NCBI GenBank assembly: GCA_003483675.1
Contig: DMYK01000431.1
Coordinates: 1-5,335, forward strand
Source of the DNA: Microcoleaceae cyanobacterium UBA11344
Lineage (GTDB): Bacteria > Cyanobacteriota > Cyanobacteriia > Cyanobacteriales > Microcoleaceae
Direction of reading: 5' to 3'
Length of the DNA stretch: 5,335 nt
The notes under the pieces are model-generated. The model did not search any database. It saw nothing but the letters and a program-made list of their open reading frames with translations, and was not told where the DNA came from. Each line of letters begins with the position of its first letter. The stretch's first letter is position 1. A program made the position numbers and the translations under genes. Shown here one piece after another: positions 1 to 5,120 of this stretch.

Positions 1-161
1 GTGTCGAGAAAACTGGCGATCGCAATTTCGATCACCGCTTCAATCGGATATTCAATTTCCGCAGCACGCGCAATTAGAGCCGCTTTAATTCGTTCTGGCA
101 AGCGTCTTAAAATGACTTCGGCAGCAGCAGGAGAAAGTTGTTCTTGAAGTTTGGCTTGCAT
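1..161 (-). CDS. Small hypothetical cyanobacterial protein, 3' part cut off by window edge
   Basis: An open frame starts at ATG 161-159 and runs without a stop to the left edge, giving 53 complete residues (begins MQAKLQEQLS, continues with a RRLPERIKAALIARAAEIEY-type helical stretch). The start is supported by AAAGG about 8 nt upstream on the minus strand. An alternative ATG at 166-164 is in another frame and is not used. The visible part is rich in Ala, Glu, Ile and Arg, appears all-helical and has no signal peptide or membrane segment. It resembles small uncharacterised proteins that I associate with filamentous cyanobacteria. No function can be assigned. It lies just beyond the attC-like site, and its frame contains a HIP1 octamer at 16-23, consistent with a resident chromosomal gene. 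The DNA-binding or regulatory role such short helical proteins often have is only a guess. Confidence 0.7.
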   Translation of the reverse strand, partial: MQAKLQEQLSPAAAEVILRRLPERIKAALIARAAEIEYPIEAVIEIAIASFLD

Positions 162-226
162 GGCATTCACCTTTGGGTTGGAATTTGATAGATATATTCA
201 AGCCACTACCGAACTCAGATTTAGCG

Positions 227-312
227 GTCTAACGGCAAAATGCAGCGGCGGCAGATAGCCTCGAACATAGCACAAGCGGTATTCAACCGTCCGCTGCCAT
301 GAAGTGTTAGCT
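227..312 (-). other. attC-like integron recombination site
   Basis: On the minus strand this 86-bp segment begins AGCTAAC (312-306) and ends GTTAGAC (233-227). The latter matches the GTTRRRY core exactly, and on the plus strand GTCTAAC matches RYYYAAC. The two ends pair over 5 bp (310-306 with 233-229), forming an R box. Inside, CAGCGG (296-291), extended by G297, pairs with the CCGCTG arm at 248-242. A290 then bulges out, and CGG (289-287) pairs with 251-249, forming an L box with one extrahelical base. Unpaired spacers of about 8 nt separate the R and L boxes, and a roughly 35-nt variable loop closes the hairpin. This layout (R box, unpaired spacer, L box with extrahelical base, variable terminal structure) is that of attC sites folded as single strands by integron integrases. 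Orientation places the site at the 3' end of the TIR-like gene, whose TAA stop (309-307) is inside the R box. No integrase or second attC is visible. Confidence 0.75.
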
Positions 313-1272
313 GGCTTCTGGGTGGCCAAGCACCACCTTACAAGCTCTAACAAGTTCTTGATGTGCATCGTGTGCTTCTGTTCCCATAGCATTTAGTTCC
401 TCTATTTTCTCCCAACGAGGATCTTCATCCTTAAATTTATAGGATTCCATAGAAAGAAAATCACGACTTTCCGATCTCCAAGTGTTTGACCATAGTTCAT
501 TTTGGAACGAGATAAGTTTCAGCATGAAGTCTTTTCGCTTACCTTCAAGAGTAGGGTCTATAAATTCATGGAACGCATCGTTCCATTCTTGGGTAAAACG
601 GTCAATCTCTTCTAACCATTTGCTCGGGAATGAGTCTCCGACATTACAATCACGAAGAAAGTAAATCATGTCGCTGTCGTAAGGGAACTGCTCTAAAAAC
701 TTTGTAAATAGTAATCGATCGGAGCGTATCGATGAACTCGTAGCAGGAGTCGAGAATAGAATACCGCTGTCTGCCATTGCCTTCAGTGCTGTCTTCAGCT
801 TCCCGCTAAGATCACCAGTAACCTTTTCGCGAGTCTCCTGATCTGCATCAGGAGGGAGATTATAAGTGATTGGCCAACGACGATGAGCAAGATTGAATGG
901 CATGTGATCTTTGGGGCTTCCAAAGGCGTCATTCATTACTAGGATTAGCCGCTCACTCCCAAGCGAATGCAGTGCAAAGCCAAGTTCAAGAAGGACATTA
1001 TCATTCGCAGAAGGTCTGCCTTCAGTAGACTTTGAAGTAAAAGACACATCAGCTACAAAAGCAGAACTTATTTCGATCTTTGAAAAGATCGTATGCCCAA
1101 TGTCTGGCAGTCCTGGTGTTCTTTTTGTATCGTGATCTACTTCTGGTCGTTCCTCAAGTTCTAATTCTCGTTGAATGACACGCATTGCGTCCTTTAGAGC
1201 ATCTCGAATGAAGTAGTGGTTAACGCACTTAGGATGTTCACTTTGCCATGAATAGAAAACTGAGATTACCAT
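307..1272 (-). CDS. TIR-like (Rossmannoid, nucleotide-binding type) domain protein, candidate defence effector
   Basis: A 321-residue protein. Residues 1-140 look like a TIR-type flavodoxin-like fold. It opens with a hydrophobic strand ending in FYSWQS (6-11), followed by N18 and a helix to about 35. VDHDTKRTPGLPDI (45-58) comes next, then helix TIFSKIE, strand FVADVSF (72-78), NVLLELGFAL (92-101) and strand RLILVMN (108-114). E96 in NVLLELG sits where TIR-like proteins carry a conserved, often catalytic glutamate; such domains cleave NAD or sense nucleotides in bacterial immunity. Residues 180-321 are mostly helical, rich in Trp, Phe, Glu and Lys, and unrecognised; they could be a sensor or oligomerisation module. 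There is no signal peptide or membrane segment, so it is probably cytoplasmic. ATG 1272-1270 overlaps the upstream gene's stop as TAATG, which suggests translational coupling. The stop codon lies inside the attC-like site. TIR-like assignment is fairly sure; enzymatic activity and a defence role are inferred. Confidence 0.85.
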   Translation of the reverse strand: MVISVFYSWQSEHPKCVNHYFIRDALKDAMRVIQRELELEERPEVDHDTKRTPGLPDIGHTIFSKIEISSAFVADVSFTSKSTEGRPSANDNVLLELGFALHSLGSERLILVMNDAFGSPKDHMPFNLAHRRWPITYNLPPDADQETREKVTGDLSGKLKTALKAMADSGILFSTPATSSSIRSDRLLFTKFLEQFPYDSDMIYFLRDCNVGDSFPSKWLEEIDRFTQEWNDAFHEFIDPTLEGKRKDFMLKLISFQNELWSNTWRSESRDFLSMESYKFKDEDPRWEKIEELNAMGTEAHDAHQELVRACKVVLGHPEAS

Positions 1273-1708
1273 TAAAGCTCTATCGTTCCGAAAGGGCCCT
1301 GCATCTTTTTGATTTTATTCTCAAATTCTTTATCTGTTATCGAAAGATAGCGAACACCCATAATCAACCCAGCAATTAGAGGAATGTAAGTCCAAGACAA
1401 TAGTACACTGACTAACCCCCATCCCCAAGCTCCAAGATAGAAAAAATGTACTCCCAAACCACCTAGCAATAAAGCCAAGATACCTGTTGTTGTTCGAGAT
1501 TTTATAGTTTGATTTGAAACTGCGGCACTGGGATCTTCATAAACGAAGTAGCACGATTGCCATCCACCTCAAAATCTACTTTAACTCCCTGAGTAGGGGT
1601 ATTGCTCAAGTTCCAGTCTGAGCCAAGAAAGTTATATCTTTTTCCATCGTCGCCTGAAATGAATCCCTGATTGGCCTGAATCGAGAAACTAAGAACTGTG
1701 CCTCGCAT
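1272..1708 (-). pseudogene. Cold-shock-like domain + TM2 membrane protein, interrupted by a -1 frameshift
   Basis: Two frames join into one protein of about 145 residues. The first (1708 to about 1547, running on out of frame to a TAA at 1504-1502) starts at ATG 1708-1706 with AGAGG 7 nt upstream. It gives MRGTVLSFSI...GFISGDDGKRYNF...VDFEVDGNRATS, a cold-shock/OB-type nucleic-acid-binding domain (1-55). The second frame continues VYEDPSAAVSNQTIKS and then a TM2 domain: GGLGVHFFYLG, two membrane helices and RYLSITDKEFENKI. This frame has no ATG before the TM2 domain, and proteins with this CSD-linker-TM2 order are known, so the break is a lost base near 1547-1549: TCGTT where TCGGTT would restore the frame. 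There is no classical -1 slippery heptamer. An upstream in-frame ATG at 1789 would add 27 unsupported residues. The end overlaps the TIR-like gene (TAATG). Either a real lesion or a sequencing error; the domain calls are firm. Confidence 0.75.
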
Positions 1709-1845
1709 ATAAATACCTCTTACTTGTCGAGTTTTTGGACTGCATACAACTGTGATTCTGTCAAACAGATAAGCAACGGATGCTGGCATTGGTTAAAATT
1801 GTTTGAAACCTTTGTCTCTAGCTTACCTCATTGATCGCCCCAAAT

Positions 1846-1956
1846 TCACACCGCGATATAATTCTGCGATCGCAACCGCAAGCGATAAATGAGTTCGCCG
1901 TAATCGCGATCGAATGTCAAAATCACCCGTTGCTCATCCGCATTAACTTGCCTCAG
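1846..1956 (-). pseudogene. Remnant of a DUF5615 PIN-like toxin gene
   Basis: The frame encodes QVNADEQRVILTFDRDYGEL followed by IYRLRLRSQ, the middle of a DUF5615 (Mut7-C/PIN-like) protein, ending at TGA 1848-1846. The family normally has about 110 residues and starts with an LADEN-type strand carrying the first acidic residue. Here that N-terminal part, roughly 40 codons, is absent, and the C-terminal strand after the IYR motif is also missing. The D-R-D-Y-G-E segment remains. A longer open frame reaching up to 2037 merely runs out of frame through the upstream DUF433 gene. In intact loci DUF433 and DUF5615 genes form an overlapping toxin-antitoxin-like pair in this order. Here a deletion has joined the end of DUF433 almost directly to the toxin remnant. 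A HIP1 octamer lies at 1866-1873. No active nuclease is expected. Confidence 0.65.
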
Positions 1957-2188
1957 CAAACAGTAAATGCGTGTAAAATACGTCTTCTTTGAGGCCCTCG
2001 GCCGCAAAAGCAAACACAGCTTGTAGAGATTCAGCATTAAGCGTTGGGTAGTTTTCTAGAACTTGTTGCTGCGTCCAACCTTCTGAAAACAACCCTAGAA
2101 TAAACTCCACTGATATTCGTGTTCCCTTAATTACAGGCTTGCCAAGCAGAATTTGAGGATTTGAGTGAATGTGTGCTTTCCAGTTCAT
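1943..2188 (-). CDS. DUF433 domain protein (putative antitoxin)
   Basis: An 81-residue protein. Residues 1-70 match the DUF433 family: SNPQILLGKPVIKGTRISVE, then EFILGLFSEGWTQQQVLENY and a region like LNAESLQAVFAFAAE. This is a small winged-helix or helix-turn-helix-type fold that in cyanobacteria is commonly encoded directly upstream of a DUF5615 PIN-like toxin and is taken to be its antitoxin and repressor. ATG 2188-2186 is preceded by GAGG 10 nt upstream. The last eight or so residues (HLLFAEAS) are probably not native: they are read out of frame through the toxin remnant that overlaps the 3' end. The AT-rich 100 bp upstream contains a TATACT hexamer (2230-2225, minus strand) that could be a -10 box, without a convincing -35. 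Domain call firm; antitoxin function inferred from family context. Confidence 0.85.
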   Translation of the reverse strand: MNWKAHIHSNPQILLGKPVIKGTRISVEFILGLFSEGWTQQQVLENYPTLNAESLQAVFAFAAEGLKEDVFYTHLLFAEAS

Positions 2189-2288
2189 AACCAGTTCGCC
2201 TCTATGGGGTTTTCATCTATTATGAGTATAGTTAAGATTATCAAATTAACTGTCACTGTCTTTAAAGGTTAATTAATGATGGTGTAAG

Positions 2289-2528
2289 TCAGGCAGATTT
2301 ATTTGCCCGTTGTGCAATGTATCGATCGAAAGTTGTGTAGTCTCCAGCTTCGTAATCAGCACGGGCCGCTTGAATTTCGGCAATGTCTTCTGGAGAATCT
2401 TCCTCATTCGGGAATAATTCAGCTTCCAAAAATTCCCAGATTTTGTATCTTTCAGCAATTCCCAGTGACGAAATAGCTGCCAGCAGTGATTGAAATGAGA
2501 TGTCTACTTTCACAGTATTCTCAGCCAT
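2289..2528 (-). CDS. Small acidic antitoxin-like hypothetical protein
   Basis: A 79-residue protein starting at ATG 2528-2526, with GGAG 10 nt upstream. Residues 7-32 form a helical segment (VDISFQSLLAAISSLGIAER), followed by an acidic stretch (FLEAELFPNEEDSPEDIAEI) and a C-terminal ARADYEAGDYTTFDRYIAQR block. The C-terminal block resembles small cyanobacterial antitoxin-like proteins that are usually followed by a RelE/ParE-type toxin gene. No such toxin follows here: the next 100 bp are AT-rich and non-coding, and then comes DUF433. There is no signal peptide or membrane helix. It may be an orphan antitoxin or a general regulatory protein. The coding call is good because of the codon pattern, the ribosome binding site and recognisable sequence; the function is a weak inference. 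Confidence 0.7.
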   Translation of the reverse strand: MAENTVKVDISFQSLLAAISSLGIAERYKIWEFLEAELFPNEEDSPEDIAEIQAARADYEAGDYTTFDRYIAQRANKSA

Positions 2529-2549
2529 CAGAACTTGACTCCAGTTTTA

Positions 2550-2579
2550 ATTTTACACGCGGGTGGCTACCATAGTCAC
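2550..2579 (-). promoter_or_regulatory. Possible promoter of the antitoxin-like gene
   Basis: On the minus strand TAAAAT (2555-2550) differs from TATAAT at one base and lies 18 nt after GTGACT (2579-2574), a 4-of-6 match to TTGACA. A start near 2543 would leave a very short leader just containing the GGAG (2542-2539). An 8-bp stem (2562-2569 with 2573-2580, one G-U pair on the plus strand) overlaps it. Weak, motif-based evidence only. Confidence 0.22.
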
Positions 2580-2626
2580 CATTTAATTTAAGGATTTCTT
2601 TCCTGTTCATTTACTCTTTTTTTTAC

Positions 2627-2663
2627 CGCAGATTAAAGCAGATTAACGCAGATTAACGCAGAT
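2627..2663. repeat. 10-bp tandem repeat, 3.7 copies
   Basis: The unit CGCAGATTAA occurs at 2627-2636, 2637-2646 (first base A), 2647-2656 and partially at 2657-2663. The 10-bp period is close to a DNA helical turn. It is non-coding, lying in the 218-bp gap between ctaB and the antitoxin-like gene, and is of a kind commonly scattered through intergenic regions of filamentous cyanobacteria. No function is visible. Confidence 0.85.
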
Positions 2664-2691
2664 GGAAGAATGACTATTGCTATTTTACCAT

Positions 2692-2717
2692 AAACAAAAC
2701 CCGCAAGATGCGGGCTT
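2692..2717 (-). terminator. Intrinsic terminator of ctaB
   Basis: On the minus strand CCCGCA (2714-2709) pairs perfectly with TGCGGG (2705-2700) around a 3-nt loop, and TTTTGTTT follows directly (2699-2692). The hairpin begins about 30 nt after the ctaB stop codon. A GC-rich stem with a U-tract is the standard form of a factor-independent terminator and marks the end of the ctaA-ctaB unit. Confidence 0.85.
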
Positions 2718-2746
2718 CATTTTAATCATGGCAATTTAACTGATTA

Positions 2747-3724
2747 CTACATCACAACTGCACTAATTAAAGTGTGCACATTTTGTACAACAGCAGTAGT
2801 AAAATTATGAGTCGCAGGCAAACTGTCAACCACAATTCCGGCGCACAATAGCATCAGATACAGAATAGAGTATTTAAAGAGCGATCGCGCTACATTCTTA
2901 TCCTCTGGAGTCTGCAACAGCAACCAAGCTTTTTGGGCAAAAATAGCACCGAGGAAAATAGCAGTACCTGCATACACCCCGCCCGCTAAATTCAGCGGAT
3001 AAACTAGGAGCAAAGTTGCAGCAATCATCAATAGCGTGTAAACCCAAATTTGGCGGGATGTCGCTTCGTCGCCCTCAATTACCGGCAACATCGGCACGCC
3101 TACTCCCTCGTATTCGTCGCGAATCATCATTGCTAATGCCCAAAAATGTGGCGGCGTCCATAGGAATATGATCCCAAACAGCATCCACGCACCCCAACTC
3201 AAATCTCCCGTCACCGCAGCCCATCCAACTAGCGGCGGAATCGCCCCTGCTGCACCGCCGATGACGATGTTTTGCACGCTGTGACGCTTCAGCCAGTGGG
3301 TGTAAATTAGGACGTAGAAAACGATGCCTGACATGGCTAGCAATGCTGCTAATAAGTTGGCAACAACTGTCAGCAATGTAAAGGATATTGTAGCTAGGAC
3401 GATCGCAAAAATCAAAGCATCCCGTTTCTTGACACGCCCGGAAGGAATCGGCCGCCAGCGGGTGCGCTCCATAATATAATCAATGTCGCTATCATAAATG
3501 CAATTAATTGTATTAGCCGACGCGGAAGCTAAAGCGCCTCCAGTGATAGTTGCGAATAGCAATAGCGGATCGACTTCTCCTTTGGCGGCCATCCACATTC
3601 CTGCTGATGTGGTGATTAGTAGCAGCAGAATAATTCTGGGTTTTGTGAGTTGGTAGTAACTTTTCGCCACTTGCGAAAAGTTTTCGTGATGGCGAGGGCT
3701 ATTGTTTGTAAGAACTTCTTGCAT
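2747..3724 (-). CDS. ctaB: Protohaem IX farnesyltransferase (haem O synthase)
   Basis: This UbiA-family membrane prenyltransferase attaches a farnesyl group to the vinyl side chain of haem B, giving haem O for the aa3-type respiratory oxidase. The 325-residue length is typical. [16 protein letters not shown] (27-42) opens the first membrane helix. The N-x-x-x-D-x-x-x-D prenyl-diphosphate site is N74, D78 and D82 in [20 protein letters not shown], followed by [15 protein letters not shown] (141-147), [12 protein letters not shown] (157-168) and [12 protein letters not shown] (188-199) are family motifs, the last with the second polar cluster. About eight to nine membrane helices are expected. 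ATG 3724-3722 gives the usual N-terminal length. No clear Shine-Dalgarno sequence is seen, because heptamer repeats occupy the leader. It lies 133 bp downstream of ctaA and ends in an intrinsic terminator, so it probably belongs to one transcription unit with ctaA. No odd residues were noticed. Confidence 0.97.
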   Translation of the reverse strand: MQEVLTNNSPRHHENFSQVAKSYYQLTKPRIILLLLITTSAGMWMAAKGEVDPLLLFATITGGALASASANTINCIYDSDIDYIMERTRWRPIPSGRVKKRDALIFAIVLATISFTLLTVVANLLAALLAMSGIVFYVLIYTHWLKRHSVQNIVIGGAAGAIPPLVGWAAVTGDLSWGAWMLFGIIFLWTPPHFWALAMMIRDEYEGVGVPMLPVIEGDEATSRQIWVYTLLMIAATLLLVYPLNLAGGVYAGTAIFLGAIFAQKAWLLLQTPEDKNVARSLFKYSILYLMLLCAGIVVDSLPATHNFTTAVVQNVHTLISAVVM

Positions 3725-3730
3725 CGGTGA

Positions 3731-3786
3731 TTAGTTGTTAGTTGTTACTTGTCAATTATCATTGGTCAATTGTCAGTTGTCATTGG
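3731..3786. repeat. Eight degenerate heptamer repeats (STRR-like)
   Basis: Read on the plus strand from 3731, the sequence divides into eight 7-bp units: TTAGTTG, TTAGTTG, TTACTTG, TCAATTA, TCATTGG, TCAATTG, TCAGTTG, TCATTGG. The shared pattern is roughly TYANTTG. This is the short tandemly repeated repetitive (STRR) type of sequence typical of filamentous cyanobacteria. It ends 7 bp before the ctaB start codon, so it forms the ctaB leader and leaves no room for a normal ribosome binding site. Confidence 0.85.
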
Positions 3787-3791
3787 TTCGT

Positions 3792-3850
3792 AGGGGCGGG
3801 TTTTACGAGAGATATTTGCTGTAGGTAAAAGGATTAATAAACCCGCCCCT
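3792..3850. repeat. Inverted repeat with 12-bp GC-rich arms (MITE/REP-like)
   Basis: AGGGGCGGGTTT (3792-3803) is perfectly complemented by AAACCCGCCCCT (3839-3850), with a 35-bp AT-richer spacer. The right arm begins 7 bp after the ctaA stop codon. The arms could form a stable hairpin in the ctaA-ctaB transcript, but no T-tract follows on either strand, so it is not a normal terminator. GGGGCGGGTTT-type palindromes occur in many copies in several Oscillatoriales genomes, as far as I recall, so a dispersed repeat or small non-autonomous element is the likeliest identity. It might still stabilise or attenuate mRNA between the two genes. Confidence 0.75.
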
Positions 3851-3857
3851 CTTACTT

Positions 3858-4773
3858 TCAAGCTGATAAAACCCGATCGCGCCAAGCCAAAACACTAAAA
3901 GCTACCAGGGTTCCCAGTAAAGCTGCGCCGACTGCTTGGTGGGCGACTGTCAGCGGTTCTACCTGAAGATGCAGCCGGAAAGTTGCTAATCCCAAAACTA
4001 ATTGAGCAATTAGGCAAACACTAGCTAAATTCCCTAATTTTCGCAAGTTTGAACTTAGTGCTGGCTGCCGCCAAGCCATAATTGTTACCACTAAAGTGGC
4101 TGCGGTAGCTGGTACGATACCGATGATGTGGCTATTCATTACCTCGCACAATTCTGAGGAGCCCAAACATTGATGCAGTGCCCATCTAGAGCCTACTAAT
4201 GCTCCTAGCAAACTTTGTAGGTAAACTAACAATACTGCGATCGCACTTATCCAAGCCAATTTACCCGATATTACCTGTAGCTTCGTAGGGAGTCAGCATG
4301 AAACCGATGACTAGGAGGGCGCAAAAAAACAGTAAAGCTGTTCCCAAGTGAGCGGTAACAATGTCAAATCTGAGCAGTTGTGTTACTGTCAAGCCGCCCA
4401 ATACGCCTTGAAAAACGATTAAGAATACTGCCCCAGCGCTCGCCCAAGGGAGCCATTTTGGGACGCGGCTACGATAAAACAAAGATAGTCCTAAAAGTGC
4501 GATCGCACTTAAGCCAATTGCTGCTGCATCCAAACGGTGAAACCACTCCAGAAATACCTGCAAATTCATTTGCGCTGCGGGGATTAATTGACCGTAGCAC
4601 AGTGGCCAATCCGGGCAAGCGAGCCCCGCATTCATCACCCGCGTGGCACTACCTACAGCCATTAACAGCCAGGTTGCGATCGCAATTTTCCACACTAAGC
4701 CGCGGACAAGATCTTTTGGCTGCCACTGCACTTCTGCTGTGGCGTTTTGCTGATTTAAAACTGAGTTTGCCAT
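3858..4773 (-). pseudogene. ctaA: Haem A synthase, split by a +1 frameshift
   Basis: CtaA oxidises the C8 methyl group of haem O to a formyl group, producing haem A for cytochrome oxidase in the membrane. Two frames make one protein of about 304 residues, the normal size. The first (4773-4261, 170 residues, ATG with AAGG 8 nt upstream) has the CPDWPLCYG motif (C53, C59), H79 in EWFHR, H142 in TAHLG and four membrane helices (about 26-46, 82-100, 109-130, 138-159). It stops at TAA 4263-4261. The second frame reads GKLAW and then YLQSLLGALVGSRWALHQC with C202, C209, H215 and H278 (joined numbering) and four more helices, ending at TGA 3860-3858. Removing one G from GGG (4266-4264) restores the frame. 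The break lies in the loop between the two four-helix halves. A TTG at 4259-4257, 1 nt after the stop, could restart the second half. So it may be a pseudogene, a split gene, a recoded gene or a sequencing error. Confidence 0.88.
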
Positions 4774-5120
4774 GAACTTTACCTTAGCCTTTGTTATCGA
4801 TCGAACTTACTTAATTAAATAGCGAGCTTTTACTTTTGCTGAGCTTAGTCGAGCTTATCACTCTTTTTCAGTGACAAACAGTCATTTTTACTACTTTAGC
4901 GACATCGCAATCCAATTAGTTTCTCTTTAGATATTTTTCAACTTTCCTCTTTACATTACAAAGTATTGCAGCTATTTTTATAAATTTCAAGAAACTTTAA
5001 TTATTTACCGAACCCTTTGCTGTTACAGGCTCCCTCGCTGTTGAACCTTGAGCAAAACCTAAAGATATCATTAAGAAAAGAGGGTTTTTCCATCTTTATG
5101 GTATGGGAATTTCAGAAAAT
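4774..5120. other. AT-rich intergenic region upstream of ctaA
   Basis: No gene is supported in these 347 bp on either strand. The ctaA promoter should lie here: on the minus strand TTGAAA (4990-4985) followed 17 nt later by AATACT is the best sigma70-like pair I see, and it is weak. A small dyad, TGAC-5 nt-GTCA, lies at 4872-4884. The half nearest the TnpB gene may include the right end of the insertion element, whose boundary I cannot place. No HIP1 site, tRNA or terminator was recognised. Confidence 0.5.

Noticed and set aside
198..392. Minus-strand 64-codon open frame across the attC-like site
   Set aside because: It overlaps the TIR-like gene out of frame and runs through the hairpin; no ribosome binding site or family resemblance.
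482..1135. Plus-strand open frames of 60 and 74 codons inside the TIR-like gene
   Set aside because: Antisense shadows of a well-supported minus-strand gene; their sequences look like nothing recognisable.
1709..1789. Longer start for the CSD-TM2 protein at 1789
   Set aside because: The extra 27 residues do not resemble the family, and ATG 1708 has a better ribosome binding site and starts exactly at the domain.
1957..2037. N-terminal part of the 63-codon frame ending at the DUF5615 remnant
   Set aside because: These residues are the DUF433 gene read in another frame, not toxin sequence.
2273..2458. 61-codon minus-strand open frame overlapping the antitoxin-like gene
   Set aside because: Out-of-frame shadow with no ribosome binding site or recognisable sequence.
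2562..2580. 8-bp hairpin as a plus-strand terminator
   Set aside because: No plus-strand gene precedes it and no T-tract follows.
3731..3786. CRISPR array
   Set aside because: The units are contiguous 7-mers without spacers, so they are simple tandem repeats.
4380..4775. Plus-strand 131-codon open frame
   Set aside because: It lies entirely antisense to the N-terminal half of ctaA, which has all expected motifs.
4872..4884. TGAC-N5-GTCA dyad as an operator
   Set aside because: Short and isolated; it does not fit NtcA (GTA-N8-TAC) or another motif I can name.
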